From: Tritrichomonas foetus
Lineage: Eukaryota > Parabasalia > Tritrichomonadida > Tritrichomonadidae
Length of the DNA stretch: 64,000 nucleotides
Assembly: GCA_001839685.1 (NCBI GenBank)
Contig: MLAK01001248.1
Coordinates: forward strand, 1 to 64,000
Direction of reading: 5' to 3'
Shown: one piece after another, positions 19,218 to 29,788 of the stretch
Position numbering within the stretch: position 1 is the stretch's first letter
How the letters are laid out: each line of letters starts with the position of its first letter
Position numbers and translations under genes: made by a program
The notes under the pieces: model-generated
Told to the model about the DNA's origin: nothing
Database searches by the model: none
What the model saw: only the letters and a program-made list of their open reading frames with translations

Positions 19218-20030
19218 TTAATCTGAACGCGTATCTTTGATTTCGCCCGAACCTTGAATGATTGCAACAACAGCTTTTACGATTTTCCATTCCCAGAAAA
19301 GATGAAGACAATAAAGAACTCTCAGGAGCCAAAATGCAATACGACTCCATCCTGGTCGAAATTCGTTCATTTCGTCCCTCTCCAAAATCCACGTTTGATA
19401 AACAATGATTAACAAATTAAAGATTCGGAAATATGTGCAGCTTATTGCAAAAACAGCCATTGAAATGTCCTTTAATACTTTTGATCCAAGATAATATAGA
19501 ACTTTTCCTAAATAAAGTGGAACATCAACAACGTCGTGCAATATCATAATAGCGAATCCCATTGCTGGCATTCGAATTGCAACCATTAATAAAACCATCG
19601 ATATTGTGGAAAAGTGATGGATTGCCAATACGAGAATTTCTGGGGATGTATAGATATAGAAATAATCAACAACATAATATGAGAGAAAGACGAAATAGTA
19701 AATCTTTTCAATAACCGTACAAACAAAGGCGTCTTGTTGCTGAAATGGTTCCAAACAATCTTTTGCATAAAAGAAGCATTTTCCGTAATTTACTGTCGTC
19801 ATTGAAATCAAACCAAGTATGGCTGATGTAGTGTAATGAATTAGATCGTATGACCTATTTTTGAACTTTGTAGGATTTTTCTGTTTAAAAATAATGGCGA
19901 GTCTCTCTAAAAAGAAATGCATGATCACATAACGAAAAACGGCCATCATTCCACAAAAGCCCAGGAAGAAAGGAATATCGCTTGTAGATATCGTTGTCAT
20001 GGAGCGAAGTTCTTCGAAGTTAAATTGCAT
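19218..20030 (-). CDS. TLC-domain protein, ceramide-synthase-like
   Basis: 270 residues with about six hydrophobic helices. The TLC (TRAM-LAG1-CLN8) pattern is visible: a paired His in ILVLAIHHFST, then LHDVVDVPLYLGKVLYYL, and a final LHLFWEWKIVKAVV helix like the LHxxWF end of LAG1 proteins. Ceramide synthases join a fatty acyl-CoA to a sphingoid base in the ER, and the His pair is catalytic in that family, so this is the likely role. The protein is shorter than typical ceramide synthases and lacks a homeobox. A TCATTT initiator-like motif lies 16 nt upstream. Confidence 0.72.
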   Translation of the reverse strand: MQFNFEELRSMTTISTSDIPFFLGFCGMMAVFRYVIMHFFLERLAIIFKQKNPTKFKNRSYDLIHYTTSAILGLISMTTVNYGKCFFYAKDCLEPFQQQDAFVCTVIEKIYYFVFLSYYVVDYFYIYTSPEILVLAIHHFSTISMVLLMVAIRMPAMGFAIMILHDVVDVPLYLGKVLYYLGSKVLKDISMAVFAISCTYFRIFNLLIIVYQTWILERDEMNEFRPGWSRIAFWLLRVLYCLHLFWEWKIVKAVVAIIQGSGEIKDTRSD

Positions 20031-20042
20031 TCGGGAAATAAT

Positions 20043-20048
20043 AAATGA
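20043..20048 (-). promoter_or_regulatory. Inr-like TCATTT upstream of TLC gene
   Basis: Presumed +1 A at 20046, 16 nt before the ATG at 20030. Confidence 0.5.
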
Positions 20049-23000
20049 TTAAGATGATGTGACGAATATGCATACAAAAAGTTGGAAGCGCTTTATCATT
20101 TAATTAAATTTATTGGATATATTTGAAAATGAACATCTGAAGATAAGCCATTTTTACACACAAATTTATTTTACGGTGGGATAAATTTCTCAAATTTAGC
20201 GATTTTTTTTAGCTTCTGTAAATGCATTCATTGAAATGGTTAGAAATAAATTCAAAACGAGTACACAATTTTCTGATTCAGTGATAAATTTCTCAAAATA
20301 TTATCATATTTTTTCTGAACATTAGCTATATCCAGAAATAGAATAAATTTTCTCTAAAATAATATATATATTCATAATTCTGTTCTAATTCTAAATCTAG
20401 AAATATTTTCAACTATAGATATAAAAATCTTGATCGAAAGATAATTCAATATTCTCTAAAATAAAGTTTGAAGAATAAAAATAAGTTTATCCTCCTACAA
20501 AAAAAGAAAATTTCAATTTATCATTATATATTAAATCTTGAATATTTTATATACATCAAAAATATCATCATTTAAATAGATTAATTATTAATAATCAAGT
20601 TATAAGAAATACTCCAAATGTGAAGCGAAAAATTGAATAGCATTTGCTTATGATGAAAAATGAGCACATTCAATTCCAGTGATATGAAATCTCACCGATA
20701 GTGTCAAAATGTTATTGGTTAATTTGCGAGGGTTCATAGATGAACGATTTGATCATGAAGACAAAAAACCCAATAATTAACCGTTAAAAAAAGCCAATAG
20801 TCAATCAAATGGAATATATATATTTCCATTTTCAAAAATTGCAATTATTCACTTCGGATTACAGCCATTCTAATTACCTTCTAGCACTTATTTCTTTTCG
20901 GAAGATGATCGATTTGATTAGAAAATTTTTTATGAATTTCTGACATTGATTTGCAAGAAAACGTGAGTGAGTGTAAAAATTCAGTAAAATTATAATAATG
21001 CCGTAATTTATGTTGGATCCTCAAAGCGTTTCCACTTTACTGTTGATAAAAAATGAAAATGATTTTCACATATTTGAATTTTACATAATTCGCTGATTGA
21101 TGAAGTGAAATTAAGTATTTCATATATAAATATAATGATCGTTTTTCCAAATTAGGATTTATACCATTTTCCAAAAATGACAAATGAGTGAATGAAACAA
21201 ATTTCCATTATTTCACAATTGTCCAAAGATGCTTCATAATTTAAATGTATTTATTTAAGTGGAAATCTTATATCGGTCTTCTTCGATGAAAAAGAAATTA
21301 TTATTCGGAAGATGGACGGCTTTACTTTTCTGAAATACCATTTTTGGTCTTCAAACACGTTCTCTATCGGTTCACAAGGTAGGAAACTCTGAGAGAGTGG
21401 CATTATATCTGATGAAGCATTTCAAATATTTGAATGGAATCTGGACAAAATTCCTCTCAAATCAAATCCTAATACATCTTAAGGTTCAAGTTAATATTAT
21501 CTTGCGCTATTTTAATTTAATCATCGATTTACTGCACTTCATACGATTATCATGGAATGGCGATTCAATGAATTTTCAGATTTTTTCATCAATATCAATC
21601 TGAACGTTTGTGAGCTCATGGAAAATTTCAAACTTTTATAATAATAATAAAAGGACATATCTAATACTTTCTTAAATGATAAGAAAATTTTATAAGGAAA
21701 AATATGGAGATATAGCCAAAAAAAGAAAAATAATTTCAATTATTTTCGATCAAATTGCTTCAATTATTGAATACAGATAAGAATGGTATTATTTCGAATT
21801 TTTTCCATGGTATATATTATAATTTACGCTTTTATGTTTTGTATAATTATTATATTATAATTAGGAGATTATATTATTCTTGGTAAAGTGAAATTCTAAT
21901 TTTTTGATAAGATATTGGCATAATAGGTTTTTGAATGAATTTTCATCGTTTTCACCCATGCTCTAAAGAGCAAGAAATATTAGTTTTGGTCAAATTTACA
22001 GGAAAATCATATTATTAATTGGACCAAGCGTGATTTTGGAAGTTAAATGAACCATAGTCTAACAAAATGTTTCATTAGAATCTAATGATTAGATTTTCAT
22101 TGATGATATTGTATCTCAAATTTAATTAATTAACGGCCACTTTTTCAAAAAGTTTCCCTTTTTCCCCGACCAATGTTTTTTTCAACAAAAAATGCGAATT
22201 ATTTGTTGATAGTAAACTACATATGTAACTAAACTTATATACCAAATATCTAAGTAAAATAATAAAATTGAGGTTTACATATGTTCTGTTCAATCGAAAT
22301 TGAATTAATATCAGAAAAACTTTGATGAATTTAAAAAAAATTAGTCATAAAATAATTTGAATCGATTTAAAGAAAAGGATGAAAATGGAATCTTTGGATT
22401 TTTATTTAGTATATATCGAATAAAGCAAAAATGGAGCGAAAAACAAGGAATCTAGATAGATCGTTGAAAATTGTATTGTATCCAAAAAGTTATTTTTTGA
22501 TCTTTTTCATAAGATTGGTTTTTTTCTATTCAATTTGCATATTCACCGAGATATCACTAAAATTCCTGATGATTTCATCTAAACCATTTTTTTTGTTTTT
22601 TTGATTCTGTGACATACAAAAACCATGCTTTGGAAAAATAATTGATATTCACAGTTTTCTATATGTAGTCAAATCTTTACTGTAGCTTATTCAAAAATTA
22701 AAATCTTCACAATTTCGTAGAAGACCATTTGAATAGAGAAAAGCGGTTACATTAGATTTTACTTTTAATTACGGAAAATTATCAAAGCGTAGAGAGCCCT
22801 GCTCTCGTTCCAGAATGCATCAATATGAATAGTAATTATGAACATACGAAAAGATGCACAGTAATACAAATGACATCAAAGAAAATTCTCATAAAAGGAA
22901 TGCAATCATGATTAATAGTTTTTTTTTATTCGTGTTTAAGGGAATTCCGATGAATTCGTTTATTTCTTACCAGTATCATAAAAATATTGTCTATATATCA

Positions 23001-23773
23001 ATGAGTTGTTGTTTAATACGAAATACATTGCGAAAAAATATATTCGTCGATCAAATATATTAGTCAGATAGAAGGAGCGATGCAGCTGCCGTAATAACAT
23101 TTGAAATACTCTCGAAATTCCAGTTATTTCATTTAATTAACCACAGCGTGGCGCGTGTGCATTCGCGAATCGAGTTGTCGTTTAGAATGATATCATCAAG
23201 TTCAATTTTAAATTTGTAAAATTGTTTTCTGCGCAGTTAGCTTATTCGATATTAATATTTAAATCCAGTTGATTAGGAGAGAATCAGATGTCAAAAGCAG
23301 AAAAAATATGTCCTTAATAAACGAAAACATAACCGCAGGTTTTATTGAAATTTCTTCAAATCATCACATAAAATTTCTGTAGAAATATGATTATTTGATT
23401 TTTCAAATGCTATTTTTATTATCTCAAAATATGTAAATTTCTATTAATAATTTCTATACAATCTGAAAACATCTCAAAAAATAATTTAATTATTGAACGG
23501 CGAAATCTCAACTTTCACTTTATTATAGAATTCTTTCAATTGCAAATCAAAATTAAAAACTTCTCAAATGCAAAATATTTCAAACTCAATTTTTGAATGT
23601 TATCAATGCCTCATATAAAATTGAGGGTATGGGATATATGAATTTTCGTGGAAAATCCTGAATCCTTAGAAATAATCTAGAAAATAATTTTCTGAGCATC
23701 GTTCAAAATTGACTTTTATAGCCATAAATTTTATCTCGCATATTTTTTATATCCCTGGCTCATGATTGAAACT
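20049..23773. other. 3.7-kb gene-poor region
   Basis: Strongly AT-rich, with only short open frames (for example 21397-21603 and 22854-23063) lacking any recognisable family or initiator-like motif near their ATG. A small G+C-rich patch occurs near 23150-23180 (gtggcgcgtgtgcattcgcg). A 13-bp palindromic AGAGC-CCT-GCTCT lies near 22794. I find no tRNA B-box pattern with a matching A-box. Confidence 0.5.
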
Positions 23774-23779
23774 TCATTA
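23774..23779 (+). promoter_or_regulatory. Inr-like TCATTA deciding the kinase start
   Basis: Lies between an upstream in-frame ATG (23762) and the ATG at 23783, with presumed +1 A 7 nt before the latter. This supports the second ATG as the true start. Confidence 0.55.
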
Positions 23780-23782
23780 TTA

Positions 23783-24868
23783 ATGGCTCCACCATCGCTC
23801 CTTTCAAAGCCAAATCGAAGCAGCCAAGAACCAATCAGATATACTCAATCAGGCATCGATTTCCAAATCCCTCCGAGAATAGGGAACTATACATTCGAAG
23901 AAATAATTGGTTCAGGTTCATATGGTATTGTTGTTCGTGGTTATGATCACAAAAGGCAGAGGAAAGTTGCCTGTAAAGTCATCTCGCGCCAATTATTGAG
24001 CAGCTCTTTGGTTCTCATGAATCTGGAACAAGAACTTCGAATCATTCCAACGCTTAAGCATGAAAATGTTATCGAGGTCTACGAGATTTTATATGAGCGC
24101 GACATCATTATTGTTGTCATGGAATTATGCGAAAATGGCGACTTGCTCAGTTTTATTTCAAAAGAGGGACTACTTAACATCACCCATATAAAGCGCATTT
24201 TTTATCAGATCGTAAGAGGTATAGAATATATTCATTCGAAAGGCGTTGCTCATCGCGACATAAAACTCGAAAACATTCTTCTTGATGGCGATTTGAATGC
24301 AAAAATAGCCGATTTTGGGTGTTGTCGAACAGATCAAAATATTGGTCCATCAATTCCATGCGGCACACTTCTGTACATGTCATCAGAATCTCTTGAATAC
24401 GACTTCGTCGACGACAAGAAGTGCGATATTTGGGCGCTTGGCGTAATGCTCTACTTTTTCGTGACAAATAAATTTCCATTCGCCCCACTGAAAAATAATA
24501 TTTCTGAGGTCCAGAATAGCGAAGGTTTGCAAGAGGAGGTGAAGCAATTAATCAAGAAAGGCGAATTCACTCAGCCCTATCCTGTTTCTGCAATGATCCT
24601 GGATGTCATCAACAGCTGCCTGAAGGTGGCGCCCGAGGAGAGGCCAACGGCATCAGAAATATTAAACATGGAATGGTTCACATCAGAAAACAAAATCCGA
24701 CACTCAATGATGAAGCTGAGCTCACAAAGGAAAGAGCAAAGCTTTGCAGGTATTGATAGAACCAATTCAAGGAGCATCATAAAGATGATTGTGAGGCCGA
24801 CAGCAAAATCGACTTCGAACATTCACAGGAAGGTCATCTTGAATAGCGAATATCAGCAATACATTTGA
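23783..24868 (+). CDS. Ser/Thr protein kinase, CAMK/SNF1-like
   Basis: 361 residues from the chosen ATG. There is one kinase domain, about residues 34-288: Gly loop GSGSYGIV, ATP-binding Lys in VACKVI, catalytic loop HRDIKLEN, ADFG metal site, and substrate recognition GTLLYMSSES, in which the usual APE reads SSE with the Glu retained. DIWALGVMLYF and the C-lobe Arg in ERPTASEIL complete it. All catalytic residues are present, so it should be active. The overall pattern is closest to the CAMK/SNF1 group. A short basic tail follows. An ATG seven codons upstream exists, but an initiator-like motif falls between the two. Confidence 0.88.
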   Translation: MAPPSLLSKPNRSSQEPIRYTQSGIDFQIPPRIGNYTFEEIIGSGSYGIVVRGYDHKRQRKVACKVISRQLLSSSLVLMNLEQELRIIPTLKHENVIEVYEILYERDIIIVVMELCENGDLLSFISKEGLLNITHIKRIFYQIVRGIEYIHSKGVAHRDIKLENILLDGDLNAKIADFGCCRTDQNIGPSIPCGTLLYMSSESLEYDFVDDKKCDIWALGVMLYFFVTNKFPFAPLKNNISEVQNSEGLQEEVKQLIKKGEFTQPYPVSAMILDVINSCLKVAPEERPTASEILNMEWFTSENKIRHSMMKLSSQRKEQSFAGIDRTNSRSIIKMIVRPTAKSTSNIHRKVILNSEYQQYI

Positions 24869-25178
24869 TGATTTTTTTAAATTGGTGTTGTCTTGCTGGT
24901 GCTTGTCTTGAATCAGATTGTTATTTGTATGTTTTTTATTAAAATAGAATTTTCGTTCGAATCAAACGCCTCTTATTTTTCATTTTTTAATTAGTGAATT
25001 TGACCTGAAAGTTGTATCGATATGATGTTCAAAACACTTAAGTCTTCAAAACAAACAAACTTTATATTTCATCAAATTGCATTGTTAATTATGTTTTTTC
25101 AGGTAAACTCTCCAGGGAATTATCTGTGAATTGAATAAAAACATAATTAAAACATAATTACAATGGCGATTTGATTAC
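24869..25178. other. Short intergenic region
   Basis: About 310 bp of AT-rich spacer between same-strand genes. Nothing recognised. Confidence 0.5.
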
Positions 25179-27209
25179 ATGGGAAATTGGGACGAAACAA
25201 AAAATTGTTACAAGAAATTGATCAAAGTGAAAGAGAAAATGGGTAGATCTATCAGAAAATGTTATCGTTTCATTAGTCTGAAACTTTTTCATAAGCTAAA
25301 ACTTATTAATAAACGGCAAAATCACGAAAATCTTTTTTCCGAGATGAGCAATCAGAATCCCAATTCGGACAACGATATATCGATCTATGATCTCCAAACT
25401 TTGACTCAACAAAGTAATTCGGCCGCACTTTTACACTTAGATTTATCCAAAATAATTATCGAGAAAGAAGGACACGAAAAATCGGTTTTTGATATGGAAA
25501 GCAGCAGATCTACAGCACGAAATACTATTGAAAATGATGTACAGACTTTTTTTCTTGACGCCACAATTACCAAAGATATGTTGGACAACGAATACTACAA
25601 ATTAACAAATGAATATACTAACTTAGGAGAAAAATATCTACTAATTATGCAAAGAAGCGATTTTAATCAGCACATCATTGACAACATGAAATCTCAAGAG
25701 CAGGATTACGCCAGATTGAATCTGGCACTTCAAACTCAAATAATTCAAATTGAAACAATTTTGCAATCATTCCAAACCGATATTTATGAATCCAAAATTC
25801 CTAATCTGATCCAAAAAACGCAGAAAAATATTTCCCAGAAATCAAGAGAAATTTCTGGACTCAAACAAGAAATTTTAAAGCTTAATGATTTATTATCAAA
25901 AGCACAATTTGAAAAAAATAAACTTCTTAAACAATCTAAAGAGTTAGCAAATAATATTGCGAGACTCCAATATGTTAAACGAAATGAAAAAACTATGAAA
26001 TTTGAAGAAGCTGCGCTTGAAGCCAAAATGAAATATAAAAATATAAATAAGAAAAAAGATGAAATATATACAATTAAAAAACACATATCTTCTGAGTATT
26101 CTCGGCTAACCGATGTTTTAACTGAATTACAAGATTTATCAACATTTATTGAGACTCAAAAAAGAAAAAATGATAAAATTTCGTCACGAATTGAATCAAT
26201 GAAACAAAAAACAAAAGTTCTTCATGATAAATCAACAAAAGCCAATGAAAGATCATCTAAACTTCTGAAGAATTTCGCACGATATAGTAAAATTCATGGA
26301 AAAAATGAAAAAACTATGCAAAAATTAAAAGGAAAAATGGATGAACTTACAAAATCATATAAAGTTGAAACAAAATTAAATAAACTTTTGCCAAATTTAA
26401 TTAAACAAAGTCAAGAGTGTGATCAAATTACTTCTGATATAGAAAAGCAACATACAAAAATAGATCATATGCTCGAAGAACGTCAGAGTGAAAAAGATTT
26501 ATATGATCAACAAATGTTAAAAATGAATGAGATTTTACATCCACTAGAAGAACGAATAAAACAAGCAAAATCTGAAGAAGAAGATTTGAGTTTGATAATT
26601 AACGATGATTCGTTTAATCTAATGGATTCTCTAATTATCAATCATCCTAAATCAGATAAAGAAATTGCTCTTGAGAAAAAGATTAAAATAGTCAAAAATC
26701 AATCTTTAAAATTATTAAATCAGATAAAAGAAATCCGTGCAGTTCTCTCAAAACAAGAAGTATCAAGAAAATCTTTAATACGAATTATGAAAAGTAATTA
26801 TAATACACATTCTCATTTGAATCAGATACATGAAAATAATAACGGATTCATAACCAAATTTTATCATGATAATAAAATTAATCAACTGAAACAAGATATT
26901 CGAAGTTTGCAAATTAGAATTGAGACAAAGAAAGATGTACTAAGAGATAAAAAAGTTCAGTTTTATGAGAAATCATCATTGTTTGTTCATACCATTCATA
27001 ACAATAATCCTAAAGAAATTGCTTCAGCACAATGCCTTGATTGTGATCCAACCACAAAATCACTTGTTCTTAAGAAGCATGATCCCTATTCTGGTGTTGA
27101 ACATGAAAAGGAAATCGTTGATTTAAGAGCAAAATATAGAGTATCAGCATTAGACATTTGCCCTTATTGCGATAATGATCATAGACTTGTAAATTATGCT
27201 GTTATATAA
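25179..27209 (+). CDS. Long coiled-coil protein with C-terminal CxxC pair
   Basis: Up to 676 residues. Residues about 100-610 are nearly continuous heptad coiled coil, rich in Lys, Glu, Gln and Asn. The last 60 residues contain CLDC and CPYC about 40 residues apart, enough for a four-Cys zinc site. The role is unknown; length and composition suggest a structural or cytoskeletal scaffold. The start is uncertain. The first in-frame ATG is used here, but MSNQNPNSDND begins at 25344 (codon 56) and has TCATTA and TCATAA motifs 60-80 nt upstream, so a 621-residue protein is possible. The stop overlaps TAAA. Confidence 0.62.
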   Translation: MGNWDETKNCYKKLIKVKEKMGRSIRKCYRFISLKLFHKLKLINKRQNHENLFSEMSNQNPNSDNDISIYDLQTLTQQSNSAALLHLDLSKIIIEKEGHEKSVFDMESSRSTARNTIENDVQTFFLDATITKDMLDNEYYKLTNEYTNLGEKYLLIMQRSDFNQHIIDNMKSQEQDYARLNLALQTQIIQIETILQSFQTDIYESKIPNLIQKTQKNISQKSREISGLKQEILKLNDLLSKAQFEKNKLLKQSKELANNIARLQYVKRNEKTMKFEEAALEAKMKYKNINKKKDEIYTIKKHISSEYSRLTDVLTELQDLSTFIETQKRKNDKISSRIESMKQKTKVLHDKSTKANERSSKLLKNFARYSKIHGKNEKTMQKLKGKMDELTKSYKVETKLNKLLPNLIKQSQECDQITSDIEKQHTKIDHMLEERQSEKDLYDQQMLKMNEILHPLEERIKQAKSEEEDLSLIINDDSFNLMDSLIINHPKSDKEIALEKKIKIVKNQSLKLLNQIKEIRAVLSKQEVSRKSLIRIMKSNYNTHSHLNQIHENNNGFITKFYHDNKINQLKQDIRSLQIRIETKKDVLRDKKVQFYEKSSLFVHTIHNNNPKEIASAQCLDCDPTTKSLVLKKHDPYSGVEHEKEIVDLRAKYRVSALDICPYCDNDHRLVNYAVI

Positions 27210-27365
27210 AATTGTTTGTATTTTCTAACTGGCATTTTGTTTTTTATTTCGTCCTTTTTCTCATCAATTATTTTCGGAAAAAAACAAAAATAATATTATT
27301 TCCACCGATTTTTATTTTATTATATACATTCTATTTTAACAAATCTAAAATAACTAAGCCGATAA

Positions 27366-29333
27366 TTATTTGTTTTCATATTTCTGGAAAACTTCCACAA
27401 TATCTTTAAGCCCCATCTGATTTGCATATTCAATTGGCTTAAGCCATGATCCATAAGTTATATTTGGATCTATTCGATCACATTCCAATAAAGTTTTTAC
27501 AGAATCTTTTTGTGCATTCTTCATTGCAACATGTAGTGGTGTCAATCCGAAGTCATTTTTGGCATTCATATCTGTTTTTTGATTACTTGCCAGCAATTTA
27601 ATTGTTTCAGTGAACCCAAGTTGTGCTGCAATGTGAAGAGGGGTCATTCCTTCTTTATTTTTAATATTAGGATCAATACTTTCTTGCTGTAAAAGCAAAG
27701 AAATAAAATGAATTTTATTATTTTTTGTACAATAATGTAAAATAGTATTTCCATCTTTTCGAGTTTTGTTCAATTCCAAAATTTTATTCATTTTAGGGGA
27801 ATTATACAACATTACTTTGAAGCATTCAATTGCGTTAGATATGGCAGCATGAAAAATTGGTACATTCCCCAAATCATCGCAAATATTTACTTCGATATTC
27901 GGATATTCTAAACAACATTTTACTATTTCTGGTTTTGAGTAAGAATTTGCATAGACCAAAGGTGTTCGATTATGAATGTCGACAACGTTTAATTGTGCAT
28001 CTTTATGTGTTAGCAAAGTTTTGAAAATTTCGACATCGCCATACATGGCAGCACCATGAAGTGGAGTATCTAAGAATTTATCAGTTGAATCCCATTTTAG
28101 ATCTCTATGTGATAATAATAGATGAACAGCATCAAGGGCAACGTTTTTCACGGCATAATATAATGCAGAAAAATTGAAATTATCACCTATATTTATATCA
28201 ATGTCATTTTCTATACAGAAAAGAAGAATTTTTATGTTATTTGAAAGAGCAGCCCGATGAAAAACTGTTCCAGTATTTACAAAAGAATCTTTCAGATTAA
28301 ACATTTCATGATCAAAAAGCCATTGAAATAATTCAAAGCGATAAAATTCTGCAATTAATGGAACAGAGCCATCATTAAATGAAAATCCAAGTTCCTGGCA
28401 TTTTGTAATCATATAGTGATGTCCACCAAGTGCTGAAAAATGCATTAAATTCAATCCAATATCATCTGTTAAGCATGGATCTGCACCTTTTTCCAATAAA
28501 TAATCAAAAGAACGTCTTGCACCATGAAAAGATGCAAATTGAAGAAGTGTTAAACGATTTGAAATAATTTGTAAACGGTATAAAACACTTTCAGGTACTC
28601 GCTGATTAAAATTAAATCCTTCTTTTTCTGTAAATTTTAAAACTGTTTCAATATCATCTTTTCTTAATGCGTAAAGTAGAGAATCTGATGAAAACCCGTC
28701 AACAATTACATCTTTATGTTTCTCATAGTTGTTTTCTCGATATTTGTCAAAATTATCAATAAATGGATGATATTTGGTAGGTAGCTTCATTTGGGATCTT
28801 CTTAATTTCATTTCATTCAAAATTCGTTCATAATTCGGAAAATCATATTTTTCAATAAAAGGCGCAAAATAAATAAAGATGTTCATTTGTTCATCATCAA
28901 TAGTTTCAAATTGATGCAAGTATTTTTGAACATACGAATAGATTTCATTTTCATCAAATAAGTACATACAACCACGAATAAATAATAATCTCCAAGGTTG
29001 TAAGCACCCGCTTTGATGTATCTCAAAAAGTGATTTTTTAATGATGTCACTTTTTTCTTTTGTTGTTGCCTCGCAAATCGCATGAATGAGGCTGACGTAT
29101 TCGAAAACTCTATGACCACGAACTCGACAACATAAAAGTATATTTTCAACCAATCGCTTGATTAAGAATTCTTTTTCTAAATATATCGAATCTAATAAAA
29201 TGTCTCTGATTTCTTCGGTATTTTCGGATTCTAAGCTATAGATAAGCTCTTGAAGATCGGAAATGAGGATTGCATTATTTAAGCTTTCTGGCGGGAAGAA
29301 TTTCCCGAGTTTTTCCAAATCATAATGTTTCAT
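27366..29333 (-). CDS. Ankyrin-repeat protein, uninterrupted
   Basis: 655 residues from the ATG at 29333. The N-terminal 180 residues are helical and trichomonad-specific. About ten ankyrin repeats follow, the last ones close to consensus (GNTILHYC, GMTPLHIAAQLGF, GLTPLHVAMKN). Ankyrin stacks mediate protein binding; the partner is unknown. The open frame continues upstream to 29378 only from a TTG, whereas the ATG is preceded at 6 nt by a TCATTC initiator-like motif. This gene carries no frame-breaking insert at the Gly-x-Thr position, unlike the other two ankyrin genes in the window, and so serves as an internal reference. Confidence 0.85.
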   Translation of the reverse strand: MKHYDLEKLGKFFPPESLNNAILISDLQELIYSLESENTEEIRDILLDSIYLEKEFLIKRLVENILLCCRVRGHRVFEYVSLIHAICEATTKEKSDIIKKSLFEIHQSGCLQPWRLLFIRGCMYLFDENEIYSYVQKYLHQFETIDDEQMNIFIYFAPFIEKYDFPNYERILNEMKLRRSQMKLPTKYHPFIDNFDKYRENNYEKHKDVIVDGFSSDSLLYALRKDDIETVLKFTEKEGFNFNQRVPESVLYRLQIISNRLTLLQFASFHGARRSFDYLLEKGADPCLTDDIGLNLMHFSALGGHHYMITKCQELGFSFNDGSVPLIAEFYRFELFQWLFDHEMFNLKDSFVNTGTVFHRAALSNNIKILLFCIENDIDINIGDNFNFSALYYAVKNVALDAVHLLLSHRDLKWDSTDKFLDTPLHGAAMYGDVEIFKTLLTHKDAQLNVVDIHNRTPLVYANSYSKPEIVKCCLEYPNIEVNICDDLGNVPIFHAAISNAIECFKVMLYNSPKMNKILELNKTRKDGNTILHYCTKNNKIHFISLLLQQESIDPNIKNKEGMTPLHIAAQLGFTETIKLLASNQKTDMNAKNDFGLTPLHVAMKNAQKDSVKTLLECDRIDPNITYGSWLKPIEYANQMGLKDIVEVFQKYENK

Positions 29334-29335
29334 TT

Positions 29336-29341
29336 GAATGA
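29336..29341 (-). promoter_or_regulatory. Inr-like TCATTC deciding the ankyrin gene start
   Basis: Presumed +1 A at 29339, 6 nt before the ATG at 29333 and inside the longer TTG-started frame. Confidence 0.5.
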
Positions 29342-29788
29342 GATGAACAAATATGCATATAAAAAGTGTAATCGTCAAATATTCAATGCATTATTCAAAA
29401 TTTCTATAGCATACAATTATAAATTCATTGAATACCATCAACTTAAAAAACTCCACAACGTGTATTCTGCGATTCAAATGAAAATCACGATTTTTTGAAT
29501 TTTTTCTCGTGTCAATTTTGAGATATTCTTATCTGTCTAATCATTCAGTTCTGACTTCTTGAATGGACAAAAATCAAATCTAAAAAGTAACATAATAGCT
29601 TCAAATCTTTCACAACTTGTGAATCACGTGCAGTTTCTGCTGTCCAATTTTTTGACTCACTTCAACAACCTGAAAAATATATATAGAAATAAAGATTTAT
29701 AATCTTAACCACTTCAAGGATCAAAGAAAGAAGATAAGAAAGCAATTTAAAGTTAAAGCTAAAAGTTATGAAAAATATGACTTTATTC
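29342..29788. other. Intergenic region
   Basis: About 450 bp between the ankyrin gene's start and the coatomer alpha stop. No gene or repeat recognised. Confidence 0.5.

Noticed and set aside
21482..21500. tRNA B-box-like GGTTCAAGTT
   Set aside because: The last conserved C is missing, no A-box is found at a suitable distance, and no acceptor stem can be drawn.
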